A stretch of DNA of 64,000 bases from Dirofilaria immitis (Eukaryota; Nematoda; Chromadorea; Rhabditida; Onchocercidae). Position 1 is the first letter of the stretch; every line of letters starts with the position of its first letter. This document shows positions 25,100-39,364 of the stretch, in pieces. The translations under genes were made by a program, and so were the position numbers. The notes beneath the pieces were generated by a model. It was not told the DNA's origin. It saw only the letters and a program-made list of their open reading frames with translations, and searched no databases. Location of the stretch: the NCBI GenBank assembly GCA_024305405.1, contig JAKNDB010000068.1, positions 2,164,501 to 2,228,500 of the forward strand, written 5' to 3'.

Positions 25100-28000
25100 G
25101 CCAAGTTTCTCATAAAATTTCTATATAACTTTTTGTATTTATAATATTCCATTTTATATAAGACTTGGGAAAGTAAATTTTTAAAGAAAAATTGGCAATA
25201 ATATTAAATTGTTTTTCGAATGAAAATTTTGGAATTATATGAGATAATTTAACAAATAATTCGAATTTTTCATACAATTCGCAACTTCTGGTAGGAAAAA
25301 GGACGATAAGCGTTTTCGCTATTTGATAATAACATTTTGATTTGAAAAAAAAAAATATTTCGAAATTTGAAAATGTTTTGAAAAATGTAAAATAAAACTA
25401 AACGAATTTTAATTTGATATAGGTAGGCTTTATATATGTATGTAAAATGTTGAATTATGTAAAATTAAGTTATTGCTTCAGTCAAATGATATTTATAAAC
25501 AAATACAAATTTCTGTAGCATTGTTGAAATTTCCATTCAAAATTAATAAAATATAATTGGAAAGTTTAAAATCGCCGATATATAAATCGCCTATTTGAAG
25601 TAATTGCATGTATTCCGGTTATTTTTCAAATAGAGCTGAATAACTATTACCGATAAGTTGAATGATTATTGTTGACAAATCAGTTCTGAAACAAAGCAGC
25701 TAAGCAATGATTAAATGAGCAAATTTATCCATTACTGATAAGCGATAAGCGTTATTATCTACTGATACGCGTGCTTTTATGGTACGGAAATCAAAATGAC
25801 GGTGCAGAAAAATTCGTTCATATAAAATCTGTGCAACAGTTGCGTTGACAAGAATGACTTTTAATGAAATGATTAACTTGGTGCCAAATCGTTTCACTTC
25901 TCTTCGTCATCATTATCAGGCCGCAATTTTAATTTCCTTTCTGCAAAAAGAAAACTTTGCTTCTTTTGCTATATTATGCTCATCAAGCTGTTTAAGCAAA
26001 TTTTGGCTCAAATTGAAAAAAAGTCCAAAATTTTTGATTATACAGCTTGCAAATGAGCATATTTGAGCATTTTCAGTTCGAAAAGTTCAAAATATTTTAT
26101 CATATGTACTTGGGCTTTAGCTATTATAACAGGCTATAAAGCAAGAAAAATATTATTCATTGCTTTATCAGGTAATATAAATGTAATGATTAGATAATAA
26201 AAATGATATAAATCGTATAAATAATATTAAAAAAACACAGCCATTTCAACTAATTACTTTTTAAAAATTATTTCAAAAATTTCTTTTATTTATAAAATTA
26301 TTCGTACAATATGCTTTATTTTTGAATTAAGCATATTTTTTTTTCGAAATTAACAATTTGTAAAGTTTTTATTTTTTTTCTCATCTGAAAATGCTATCAA
26401 CGAATATTTCTATAAAAATAAGATAAAACATATATATATATCAAATATCAAAATATTATTATTTCTCTAAATTATTTATTTGTCAATTACTAAATAGAAA
26501 AAAATATTTTTTATATTTTTACTAAAAATAAAATTTGAACAAAAAGATAATAATTTTTCCTTTTTTTTTTAAAAATGTTTAATTTAACAAAAAAAAATTA
26601 CAAAAATTTTTTTTTTGTTTTAAACTTTGTTTTATTTTTTTTTTTTTTTGATAAATGATGCCAATAAAATCGAGAGAGGAGAACACAAAAAAAAATGGAA
26701 AGAAGGTATTAATATATTTGGCCTCATCTAGGCGGTTTTTCCCACAACCTAAAGCCTTTATCGCAGCAATGCATCGTTTAATGCGAAAAACTTTTGATTC
26801 GAATATATCTGGGCAAAAGTCGCATTTTTTCAAATTGCTCTCGATTAAATAGAGCATTGAAAAAGTAGAGAGTCTGGAAAAATCTGAGTGAAAAAGAAAA
26901 ACGATAAAAAATCCACCGATAAAACTATGCATTTTTTTCCCATACAAACAAATTTTTGCATTTCCTATATGAAACATTTATACAAATAAATATTTTCTTA
27001 TCAATTTGTTGGAAGCGAAAAAAAAAAGAAAAATTTTGTTTCAAAGAAAAAAAAAAAAGTTTGATCGAATAGATTTATCAACGAATCGTTTTTTTGTTAA
27101 AAAAAATATATATATATATAAATGTTTAGTTGAAAATATTTGAAATATATCAAAATTTATAATTATATCATTTCATTTTAGAATTAACAATTAATTTTAT
27201 GTTTTTTGTATATGTGATATATATTTGTATAGTAATATTTATTCGAATAAATATTTTCAAAATAAATAATCGAGAATTTATATGCTGGCAAAAATTCTCT
27301 TCAATAGCAATATTTTTATCAATCGTTTTATCATTAATAATCCATTTCATATTTTATAAATGTATTATTTTAAATTTATGTAAAAGAAATAATAATTTTG
27401 AATTGAAAATGAAAAAAATAGTTAAATAGATTTTTAAAAAAAAAATGATAAATGAATAATTATCAATTTTTTGGGAAATGTATTAATTTTGGAAATGTAC
27501 AAAAGATGTCCGATATAGCGAAAGCGAGAAAGATGGAAAAAGAATTAGGGAAAAGATAAAATGAAGAATGACGATAATAGGCGATTATGATAATGATAGC
27601 AATGATTGTGATAATGAAACGATGAATGAATGTAAATGAATGACAATGATAATAAATGCTGCTACTAATGAAACGATAAACGAATGTTAATAAATGACAA
27701 TGATGTTGTTTCTGAAAATAAATAATGAAAGGGATAAATAAATGAATGATTAGGTGAATGAATGTTAACGATAATGATAATGTTGATGATAGAGAATGGA
27801 TAAATCATGAGAATACAGTAATAAAGGGAGAAAATAAAAACAAAAAGAAAAATGAATGCAATTTTTTCTTTTTCTTAATTTTTACCTCTTTTCTAAGCTT
27901 TAAAAAAAATTAATTACAATATAATCAATTCCAATAACATTAACAAGTAATACTAATAGCAGTTACAATAAGAATAATCATAATAATAATAATCATAATA

Positions 28001-31000
28001 ATAATAATAGTAATAAGTTATTATTAATATTATTATTATTCATATATTTTCTTCCTTTCTTTTTTATTTTTTCATACAAACAATTTTTGAATAATACATA
28101 CATTTTTATAAATAATAATAATAATAATAATAATAATAGCGGTCATTGACATTACTTTTAATAGAACATACATTTTAAAAATTTTTCTAATTATAACAGT
28201 CAAAGCAATGAAAAAAAAAAAAAACCTTTTTCATATTATTTGTCATTTGACATATTCTTCGGACGGTGACATAATTTTTTTTTTTTTCCATAAAATTATC
28301 TATCTATTCGTTTCATTACTTTTCGTTCATCTTATTTTTTTTTTCTTTTTTCAAATTTTTACATTTAAAAATTAATAAGAAAATGTAAGTTAAAATTGCT
28401 CGAAAAAAAAAAAAAATATGAAATTTTAATCTCAACATAGTCTTATTCGAAAAAGAAAATGACAAGCATAATTATTAATCTTTATGATTATCTTATCATT
28501 AAACAATGAAAAAAAAAAAAAAAAAAGAAATGTTTCAATACGTTATCATTAGGTAGAGAGTTCGAAATTAAATATTTCAATTTATTAAAAATTTATTTTA
28601 GAAGAAAAAATTTTTTCACTAATATTGCTTGCCTGCCTTACTTATTCAATTTTCAATTTGCTTTTTTTTTTTTTTATTGGATATGATGGCGCAGATTGGC
28701 GACGATAACAATAACAGTAACATCGACGATGATGATAAGATGAAAAAAAAAAATATTATCGTGCGCACTTTATCACAAATATATATATACAAATATCATG
28801 ACATATTTGAAAAGCCTTGAAATAATCAATCATTTAAAAGTCTAATTCCAAATTTTGTCGAACTATAATGTTTAATAGTCTTTGGCCATACTCTTTCTTT
28901 CATTTTTTTAAATCTTATTTAACCTTGAAAAATAAAAGGTTAATTTTACAAGCAATTTATATAAAGTGCTATGCCTATAACCAATCGTATTTTTTCAATT
29001 TAAATTGAAACTAAAACAAGCCTTAACTTTTTCCTATTTATTTTATCAAATTTTTATCTTATCATTAAAAGAATATTTCTGATAGAAGTTGCAAAATATA
29101 TTGGCTAAATAATAGATAATTGATGAAATCTCTTTTAATAAATAAATTAATGTAAGTAAATTCTTGAAATATTATAATCAAAGAATGATAATATTAAATA
29201 AATTCTTGAAATATTATAATCAAAGAATGATAATATATCTCGAAAAATATCATGCATATGTCTTGAAAAACTAAAAAAAAAAAAATCAAACAATCAATAA
29301 TAGTAATAATAAAAGCAAATGATACTAGCAAAATAATGTATTATAACTAAATGATAAGAATTATCATGACTTCATTTATTACAATTGCAATTATGCCTTA
29401 ATTCAGCTATAATATGAAAAAGTTGAAAAATTTAAATGATATTTTAAGGAAATGAAAAAAGTTTTTTAATAATAATCAAATTTTTGATAATTTTAATTTC
29501 CTTTTTCTTTTCTTTTTTTTTTTTTTTTGTCAATAATGGATAAAATTATAATAAAATTGTTTAAATCATTTTGCTAAAATGTAATGATAATTGATTCTAT
29601 CCTTTCATATCATTTTTTTTTTTAAATCATTAAAAATACATATTGTATTTATTGAATTTTGATAGTTTCTGATATCATTTTTTTGTTTTGATAAATATTT
29701 TAAATAATTTGATGAAATCAATTATAAATGAATAAATACAAATATAGAAATGGTAAAATTAAAGAATTAAATAAAATTACTCACAAAATTCAGCAACGCA
29801 ATATTCTCAAAATATATAACGAAATTTTCGAAAATTAAATTATTTAAAAATTGAATTCAAAAAAAGAAGAAAAAGAACAGTATGAGAGAAAAGTTTAAAT
29901 ATAATAAATAGATATATTAAGAACAAATTAAATACAACAATTTTGTTTTGTTTTTCATTTTTTTTCTTCGTCTTCGTCTTCGTCTTCTTCTTCGTTTAAA
30001 AATATTTTTTTAAACAAAAAAAATGATAATTTTTAATTTTTTTTTTTATTGTTTGATTTAAAATGAGTCCATTTAACTTATCATTATTATCATTATTATT
30101 ATTATTATTATTATTATTGGCCAACTCATCATTCTCCCACGATTTTTTTTTCCTTCCTTCATTATCATCTCATCAATTTATAATCACTTCTTCGACTATC
30201 ATCATTACTATCATCAAAATTTAAACTAATTTTAAATGAAGTATTAGAAAATAAAAATACATATTAGTGTAGTGTAATTGTATGAATTATATCTTAAAAT
30301 TTATTAAAATAATGTAATTTTTACAAATATAATTTGAAGAAAGAAAGAAAAAAAACGAAACAAAATATACCAAAACAACAACAATAACAAATAAATGAAT
30401 TTCGGTAAGAATCTGAATTTTCTTTTTTATCAAAGAATTCTTCTATTTCATTTTTCCCTTTTTCATCTCCCCAATGATAAGGCGCAAATTGTAAATTAAC
30501 TTATCATTGTGCATTTAGCGCACATTATTAAATACCACCATTTATTATTGTAAATGTAATAAAGATTTGTTAAATGGAAAATAAAAATGAAAATCATCAG
30601 ATTCCTTAAAAGAAACATGTATACATGAAGATAGAGAATTTACCACATGTACAAGTGTAAATATATAAGTAAGTTTTATTTTTGAAAAATTCTAAAACAA
30701 CGAATTAAATTTAATCAAATACAAAGTATTGCATATTTATATAGATGTATGTATCTATGTGTATGTATATTGATATGTATATATATATATATATCTTAAA
30801 TTAATAGAAAAATTTTAACAACTAGCAATTATAATAAATGATGATGAACATTGACAATGATAATGATGATAATGATAATGAATAATAGTGATGACTTTTT
30901 CTTGAATCTTTATAAAGTACTAATTAAAATTTAATTTAAATACTTCAAAAAAAAAGTTGAAATCTTCAATTTTTAAATCAATATTGCTAGACTGTTATTA

Positions 31001-33980
31001 TTTTGAAAAATTTCAAATTTTAAAACAACGCAAATGTTTAATATTAATTAAAGATTTCAGTAAATGCTAAATTTTTTTCAACTGATAACAATAGGTTATT
31101 ATTACATTATCATGATTAACAATCTGGACACATCTTAAAGTTATAAAAAATGAATTCATATCTTTTAATATAATAGCATTCTCGATTTTTCATATAATTA
31201 ATACTTTTCATTTCTAACAAACAAATCTCATCGTCGATTATTTTAATTTAAATTTTAATAATACTATCACAAATTAATTTTTAATCGAAAGTACGATGAA
31301 GTATCACATTACAAGATAAATGTAAATTGAACAACAAATCTGAACAACTCATAATAACACGAATCTATTTCTTATGTTTGAAAATATTTATTTATATGAT
31401 TCAATGAGTGATTTTGTTATCGTAAAAAAAGAACAAAAGAAAAAAAAAAAAAGAGATAAAAGAGAGAGAAGTTCATTCTTAACGATGATGTTCTTGATTG
31501 TGAAAAAAATTTTCTGCTTTCTGTAGCAAAAAAAAAAAAAAAAATATCAACAACGATAAAAATTAAGCGAGTTGATCGGTGTTGATCAGTCGATCGGTCG
31601 GTCGATTTTTTGGTTCCAACCTATGCCATCATGAAAAAAGTTCCTTCACACATCTACCAATTCACCTTTATCAAGGTCAACAACGTTCACAAATTTATGA
31701 GCTGTGTGCTGCTTAATGCTGAAAATGCTATAGGTACATTGCGCATGACTTTCGTAACCTTCCATAAAAATATTCGATTTGATTAAAATTAAATTGCATA
31801 TTGAATGAAAATGTACAGCCTATAAAAGAAATGAAATGAAAAAAAAAGAGAAAAAAGAGAAAAAAGAAAAAAGCAACAATAACGAACTTTTCGTTTTCTG
31901 AAATAATCATTTGGAAGAGTGATGATGCTGATGAAGAAGAAGAAGAAGATGAAGGAAAAAAATGATGAAAAAGAGCTTTTTTTTTTTCAATATCAATTCT
32001 TTTAAAATTCTAATATCAATATCAGTATTACTAATACTACTACAATAACAATTACTATCATTATAGTCATAACAAAAGTAATGCAACAATAATAATAACT
32101 ATTACTACTATAGCTACTACAATTACTTCATGAACAATAACAGCACCTTTTACTACAATTAGTAGTAGTATAACAAATGATACTGCTATTGTTACTAGAT
32201 GTACAATAGCAACAATAATTGCTACTACAGTTACAAATAACTATTGCAACAGTAATAATTACTATTAATATTAGAGTTATAACTATAGCAATAATAACTA
32301 CTCCTATATATACATTTGAAATATTCTGTGATAAGATTCACGCTTATATCATTAATTCAAGTAGTGTAATAATTAGCATGACATTGCATAAAAAAGTTTT
32401 ATAGTGATGATAAGATGAGGATTCTATATTACAGATATGTTTAATTACTGATAATCAAGTAATTTTATTTTCATAATGATGATAAGGTGAAGATTTTACG
32501 TTAGAGATGCAAAAAAAATTACTGATAACAAAATAATCTTGTAATGGTGACGATTGATTTCTATGCTGCAACTATATTTAATTACTGATAATGAAGTAAT
32601 CTTGATAAATGATATCATAAAATGAAAAAGTTATGGTTAATTGTTATTATTTTTTTAGATATATATTTTATTAATTAAAAATGGTGTCTATAATGTAAGT
32701 TGTAAAATTGGTTCCAATTAACTTAATTTATCAATTGAATGACAAATAGATCAAAAAAATATTTTCCATTGCAATAAGTAGATCTGATATAAAAAATCAT
32801 TTCGAAAATATTAAAAAAAAATTGCAAATTCTTAAAATTAAAAGTAATAATTGCTTCATATTATTATATTAAAAGAAGGAAAGAATAATTTATAAAAAAA
32901 AAATTGAGATAAAATATGAATTAATAAGAAGAAAGTTAGAGTTATCAGATGAAATAAATTCAAAAAATTTTATATGACAAATTGAATAGGCTTAGTTATA
33001 GAAAATTTATATGAAATAATTGAAAAATAATGGCATGAAATAATAAGGAAGTAATAAATATATGAGCAAAAAACTTGCAACCTTTTTCTAAATTACCTTT
33101 TTCATTTCATTTTTAATAAGTATAAATTGTTTTGTATGATAAATAAAATTTGAGCATTTTTCGAATTTTAATAATTTAAGCAAACTTTTCCATATCATAT
33201 CTTTTCCCATTTAGCGACATGAACCCCTGCGATAAAACTATAATTATTATTTAATTTTTGAGATTAAAACAAAAAAAAGCATCTATTGTTTAGTTTTATC
33301 GCATAGGTTCATCAATAACATATTATCTTCAAAAATTAAACGAACTGATTTTGTCGCTGGGAAAATATGAACATAAGCTCTCGAGGAAATAATTGATCTT
33401 AAAGATGACCTCTTCTCTTCTTCTCGTAGCAGCAAATAAGCATGCATAAACAATGTGATCTTCATATTTTAAAATTTAAATTTCAATCAAATTAAAATTT
33501 ACTATTTACGATAGAATAGAATACATCTTATCAGAATACCTACAGTCATTATTAATTCGTTTTTGTTATCAGCATTAGGATTAATGATACATGATACTTG
33601 TTATGATCGGAATATTGCATAGTGCGATATTACTTTTTATTTATTCGTTGAAAATTTAAAAGATGAAAATTCTAAATTTCATTTTTTTTTCCTAATGCTA
33701 ATTTGTAATAATTTTAGGCTGTTTGTTTAAAATAGCAAAATAATATCAAAATATCATTTTTTAGATTGGATGAAAAAGTTTGAATGAAAATAATAAATAA
33801 TATTATATGAAAATTTATTTGCATTGAAAAATTCGAAGATAAAATAATTTTTTTTTTTTAAGAAAAGGAAAATCGCTTTAACAATTACGATAATTTATTG
33901 CTATTATGATACATAAGATGTAATGAATATGATAAAAATTAATTTTATGATATTATTTTTGCATGCATGCTTAGTTTTCT
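25100..33980. other. Gene-poor AT-rich region with simple repeats
   Basis: Nothing here can be supported as a gene. It contains AAT/ATT microsatellites (27970-28060, 28110-28136, 30078-30118), a GATAATGA/AATGAATG-type degenerate region (27560-27800), a CTTCGT repeat (29966-29996), TA and TG dinucleotides (30740-30795), a GAA run (31930-31950), and TAC/AAT-type repeats (32030-32260). Short open frames at 25.70-25.90, 26.58-26.98 and 33.28-33.47 kb (minus) and 31.63-31.78 kb are unrecognised. Confidence 0.5.
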
Positions 33981-33982
33981 GA

Positions 33983-34263
33983 AGTTTCAATTAGGAATTA
34001 TGTAGTGGTGCCATTTGGTAAAAATGTTAATCGGCATAATCTGGAAGTATAGCGATAAAAGCGGTCGGAAATTAAAATTTGTTGGGCAGAAGATCGATTT
34101 ACCACAATATTAGACCAAAGTGTTGATTGCATTTGTAGAGTGGGTTGCACGATATAATTTGATACCTATTGGTGTGCTTGCCAAGGTGATAATAGGAGGG
34201 GTGTTAAAAGTGAACCGAATAGATAAATTTGTTTATACTGAGCAAAAAAATGAATTGATATAA
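33983..34263 (+). pseudogene. priA: Decayed bacterial priA fragment (probable nuclear Wolbachia transfer)
   Basis: Two frames joined by a small deletion near 34024 read as the N-terminal part of PriA, the bacterial primosomal helicase that restarts stalled replication forks. The first frame gives NYVVVPFGK, the VPFG signature of the PriA DNA-binding domain. The second gives LIGIIWKYSDKSG, an in-frame TAG at 34111-34113, then FVEWVARYNLIPIGVL and a GGVLK block, matching the family pattern of a W-A-x-Y-x-x-P-x-G motif before the helicase domain. The helicase motifs are absent. Nematodes have no PriA of their own, so this is foreign DNA; the high Ile/Lys content suits Wolbachia or another Rickettsiales donor. 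Frameshift plus stop show it is dead. I did not find flanking bacterial genes. Confidence 0.75.
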
Positions 34264-37200
34264 GAAGTTGCAGAATAAGAAATAGCATGCAGTGCATGTT
34301 AATTTATATCATATTTTATCATAGTTTTTGTTTTAGCATGTAAAATGGTAAAAAATTTAACTATTAATATGTAATAAAAGGAAATAAGAATTGCTGCTAC
34401 TATTATTATTATTGCTACTAAATTTAAATTTAAAAAGTAAAGCAGGAGCATCAGAAAGCCTAATCCTAAATTCAATAAAGAAGACGCTTTTTGTTGATGG
34501 TATGATTTAAGCTTAAGCTTAAGCTTAGTCTTAGGCTTATTTCAGTTTGGACTTCTTTTACTGGAGCCAAACTTGAGCTAAGTAGGCTTATTGTTAAGCT
34601 CTCGCCTTTCCAAGATCGTCATAAGCTTTTCATATATTGTATTTTAACTTGCTCGTATTACTAGGCCAATTTCCCAGGCACTTATTTTATGCTATCCATT
34701 TTTGGAACAACAATTATTTGTTGAAAAAAAAAAGATGAAATACACTCATTGTTGTATGAAATAGAAGATAACAGGCAAGTAAGTTTAGTTAATTAATAAA
34801 GCTAGAGGATAATTAATAATGATTAGATCAATGCAAATTATTTTCACAGCAATTAAGAAAGTTGGCTTAAATTTTTCATTGTAAAAGATGAAACTAAAAC
34901 TTTTCAACTTAAACTCTTTCTATCATTTTACAATTTCAATTTTAGCTAAATTATTTCAAAATTTTTCATTTTCATCTTTGATGCATTTGGTTAATTTTAT
35001 AGAAAGATAATGTAAGAAATTTTTGATGTTTATTTAGTTATTTTAAACTAAAAATTTTCCAATATTTTCATTGACAATTTCAATAAATATTGCTTGTTTG
35101 TTTGTTTTTTTTTTTTTTGGTGATAGAATTTTAGATCAATTTTAATCACTAATCAATTTGGAAGAATCTAATTTTATTGCAATAAATTGATCGAGCAATG
35201 GATAGGGATGAATTTTACAGACAAAAATTTATGAAGATTACATTAAAAAATTTCATCAAACAAATAATTAAAAATAAAATGCGAGAAAAAAGTTTGATTT
35301 AATTATTTATTTTATTTTTATTTCAAATAATGGCAAAAAATTGATTGATTGAAATAGCGATCATTTTGATTCTCATTTTAATTTTATAATAATACAATTA
35401 CATCAATGTATATACATACATATATATATATATATGAATAATTTTATGCAACGATAAAATATTTAAAATTAATCAAATATAATAAAAAGTAATTATATTA
35501 TATTTACCTAATTTTTATGAAAGAAAATTGGATAATATTGTTAAGAATTATATGAGTAATTAATTTTATTATCAAAGATTCAACAATAGTAATGAATACA
35601 TTAATTTTATTGAATTTGAATATTTATTGAAGGGAAATTGATTAAATGGGGAAAAATAAAAAAAAAAAATTAACCTGTATGTTTAAAAAGATATTTTGTG
35701 ACAAACTCTAAACGACCTTGAAATTCTATTTCTTAAAAGGATCAGAAGTTAGTTCCTTGTTAAAAGAAAAGGAAGTTTTTTCAAAAAAAAAAAAATTAAA
35801 AATTAAAATCATTTCGTTATTTTCAATTGACCAGCGGTTATTTTATACGTGGTAAAAATGGGAAAAGAAGTTTTTAATGTAAAAATGTTGGGAGCATGTT
35901 TTTTTTTCTTTATGAAAAATCATCGTTTTTTCTTTCTTTATTTAAAAAAAAAAAAAAAAAAAAGAAGAATCATTTTTCCGTATATAGCAATGCATTAACA
36001 AAACATTTGTGAATGTATTTTAAATATTTCAAAAAGTATGAATAAGCTTATTTATTCTAAAACTTTCTTAGAGCCTTTTTATTCTAAAATTTGTTTTCTT
36101 GAAATAGCTCGATTGCTGCACAATTTTGAATGTTATCAAAATTATAATGTTACACTTATTCATTTGCATTAATTAATTTTAGATATCCTCAAATTTTGGT
36201 ACCACTAAAATGTTTGATCAAAAAAATTCTATTGAAAGTATTATCTTAAAAAAAGCTACAAATTTATTATTGAAATCATTTGATTTTTAAAAATAATATT
36301 TGATACATTTATTATGATAAGGTAAATCTTAAAAAAAATTGATAATTTAGAAAATTTCGGAATCCTTTTTTCTTTCCTCTCTAAAAGTGATGATTTTTAG
36401 ATCATTTCGTTTCTCTTTTACATTTTACAAAATTATCATTTCTAATTAATGGCTGATAATTGTATTAAATGTATGATTAGCATATAGAAGGATCCACCTT
36501 TCATTTAAGATTCTGAAATCATCGAAGATATATTTATCGAAGACAATTTTTAGTTTACAGCTTATGATAAAATACATCAGAACAATAATTATTTTTATTG
36601 CGTCATCCATCCATAGATACCTTTGATCGGAAATTCATTCATTAACCTTGAATGCCAACTCGTTATTCCATTACTACTGTATTGGGAAGTAGGAAGAAGT
36701 GGTAAAAGGTAAAAGAAATGGTAACGCTTCGTAAAAATATTACAACTTCTCTTTCTTTGCATATTGCAATTTTTGTAAGTCAGGGAACAGGAAAAAGATG
36801 GAAAAAGTTTAATTAAAAATTAATCTTCATTTTAATTTTTGCAAAATTTGCTAATTGAAACATTCAAATTATTCATTATTTAGCATTGAAAAAATTCTTA
36901 CATTTTCATTGAAAAAAATATGCATTAAATATTTGAAATTTTACACATAGAAAAATTTGCTTACTCTTGAGATATCACTAAAAGAAATGCTTTTTGAAAT
37001 TTATTAATTTTTCAGAAAAGTTTCTGTAATTTTTTCATTTCATAGGATTGTATTACTATTGTCGAAATTATCGAATGACTTTATATAGTACATTTTTATA
37101 TTATAATTTCAACAATTCAATCCTTTGATATATTTTTAAAATAAAATGATTATTTAATCCTTTGGTATATTTTCAAAACAAAAATGATTTTGAAATTATA

Positions 37201-37980
37201 CTCGATAATAATAAGGGAGAAGTTTTTTTAAATCAAAATATAAAAATCATGAAATCCTAATTATGATATGTGAGAAAAAAATTGAAACAATTTTCTGATT
37301 TGTCTAATATATCGAATTTTAAAATAACAACTGAGTGTTATAGTAATAAATGAATTTATTTATTTATTTTGCTATTATGAGAGCTGTTTTGATAAAAATA
37401 TAACTGAGTCCAGCTATTTTGATTTCAAATTTATAATTCGTAATTGGCTTTTTTTTATCACTTTAATACTGTTTTTAGAATTAGGTATATATATGAGATA
37501 CTTTTTGATTGCTTAACAGATAAGATAATGTAGGTAAGAATCATGATTTTTGGCCATCGAAAGAAGATACTGTAAAGATGGCAATTTGTCTTTAAGACGT
37601 ATTTTATAACATAGGAAAACAACATTTTTTTTAAAAAACATTTTCCTTGATCATTGATCAGTTCAGTTATGCGAAGCATTAAAATTTTGAGCATTGAAAT
37701 TTTAAAAAAGTTTTTACAAAAAAAAGTACAATAGTTTAATTCATTTTCAAAGCAAACGTTGATTATATGGAATGATAGTTTTATTACATATAGAACTTTG
37801 CTGATAAGTTGATAAACAGTAAACATATATACGGAGCATTTTCATCATCAGTTATATTAATTGAAGCCATTAACTGGCTAAAATAATGCTATCGAATAAT
37901 TTTTCATCTTTTAGCAATTCTTGAAATTCGAATAATTTTTTTAGCAGTTGAAAAAGTTTATTTCTAGTAACAGAAATAAT
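34264..37980. other. AT-rich region, no gene supported
   Basis: This contains a short hexamer repeat (34507-34539), a TA run (35420-35436) and homopolymers. The open frame at 37458-37826 on the minus strand has low-complexity composition and no recognised similarity. Confidence 0.5.
34507..34539. repeat. TTAGGC-like hexamer array (telomere-type)
   Basis: Five hexamers in register: TTAAGC three times, TTAGTC, then TTAGGC, followed by TTA. TTAGGC is the telomeric repeat of most nematodes. One further TAGGCTTA follows near 34583. Confidence 0.5.
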
Positions 37981-37984
37981 TAAA

Positions 37985-38375
37985 ATAAAAGACAATGAAG
38001 CAACAATATTGTAAATAAAAAGTAGTGAAAGGCGAAATACTGTAAATGAAAAGTAAGGAAAGAGAAAACTGTAAATAAAAAATGGTAAAGCAGAAACATT
38101 GTAAACGAAAATGCTGAAATAGGAATACTGTAAATAAAAAGTGATGAAGCAGAAATATTGTAAATAAAAAAACAGGGAAACAGAAAATAGTATAAATAAA
38201 AATTGTGAACATATTATAAATAAAAATGGGTAATGAGATACTGTAAATAGAAAATGGTAACAGAGGTACTGTAGGCAAAAATGATGGAAAACGGAAGTAT
38301 TGTAAATAAAAATGATATGAGAATACTGTAAATAAAAAACGGTATAAGAACACTGTGAATAAAAAATGAAAAAAG
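37985..38375. repeat. Minisatellite, about 12 units of 27-36 bp
   Basis: Repeated core TACTGTAAATAAAAA followed by (G/T)GGTGA/AGTGAAG and GCAGAAA. Unit length varies. On the minus strand it produces a repetitive open frame of FLFTIF-type residues that is not accepted as a gene. Confidence 0.9.
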
Positions 38376-39364
38376 AAAAGAAAAATGATGAAATGATTTG
38401 TTTAGAAAACTTGCCAAGACTATTTTATTCCAAAACATATATTTGTCGTCTGTCTGACTTAATTTTATTTTTCAAATAATTCATTTTAAACTTATTTTGT
38501 AACTTGTACTTTTTAGATTTTTGAAATATTTTAACAAATTTTTTTGAACATCTTAAAATGATTCAACAGGTTTTTTTAAAGCATTTCGAAGGTGCATTCG
38601 AGAATGAAGGGAAATTCTCATCTTCCCTTTTTTTATTTTATTTAAAAAAACAATTATTATGAGACGTATAGAAGATAATAAGTTTTTAAAATATTTAATT
38701 TCAACAAATATTTCTGTCATATGATTGAAATGGAACAAAAATCATTTTCATTTACTTTCTCTCCCATATATTACCGGTATTTTAATTCGTATTCCTGAAA
38801 TTTTATAGTCACGGAAATTGGATTTAAATAGATGTTTGCTTCTAACATAAACTAAAAAACGTCGTAATATTTATAATTGAATTGAAAATGAATAGAAATG
38901 AAGAACTGCTATATCAAAAATTATTTAAATTATTTCAAAATTATTAAATTCCATCTACTTACCTTTTATCATGGCTGGAACTAATTATCATTTTAATTGA
39001 CAAGTGCGAAAAAATGCAAAATGCAAATGTCATTAAAATTATATTGATTCATGCCAGATTTATCAGTCAAATCTAATTTCAATATGATTTCCACAAGTAA
39101 ATTAAATTGATTCGATCTGTTATCAATTTATCATTAATTGATTTTAATATCTTTCACGCATAAATTGCAAATAGGACGATAAATCTTCTTGCAATGAGCA
39201 TAATAAATACAGCAATATAATAATAATTTTTCATTTTGTCCTCATTCATCTTAAAATACTCGATTTCGAATAAATCGTTTCGAAATTCATCGCAAACATC
39301 AAATTCTCAATTTTGATCCTTGTCCATTTCAGATTCCATTTTGCGTTAACAGCTTAATTTCGAA
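38376..39364. other. AT-rich stretch, no gene seen
   Basis: No coding segment or repeat array recognised. Confidence 0.45.

Noticed and set aside
25700..25897. Minus-strand frame with an ILYERIFLHRHFDF segment, vaguely HORMA-like
   Set aside because: No neighbouring exon in a compatible phase and too little sequence to support a domain call.
26579..26977. Minus-strand frame with CDFCPDIFES, considered as a zinc finger
   Set aside because: The spacing and missing His pair do not fit C2H2, and the ends are translated A/T runs.
33283..33465. 60-codon minus-strand open frame
   Set aside because: No recognised similarity or splice context; compatible with chance.
37964..38438. Minus-strand frames with FLFTIF-type repeats
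   Set aside because: Translation of the minisatellite with TACTGTAAATAAAAA core.
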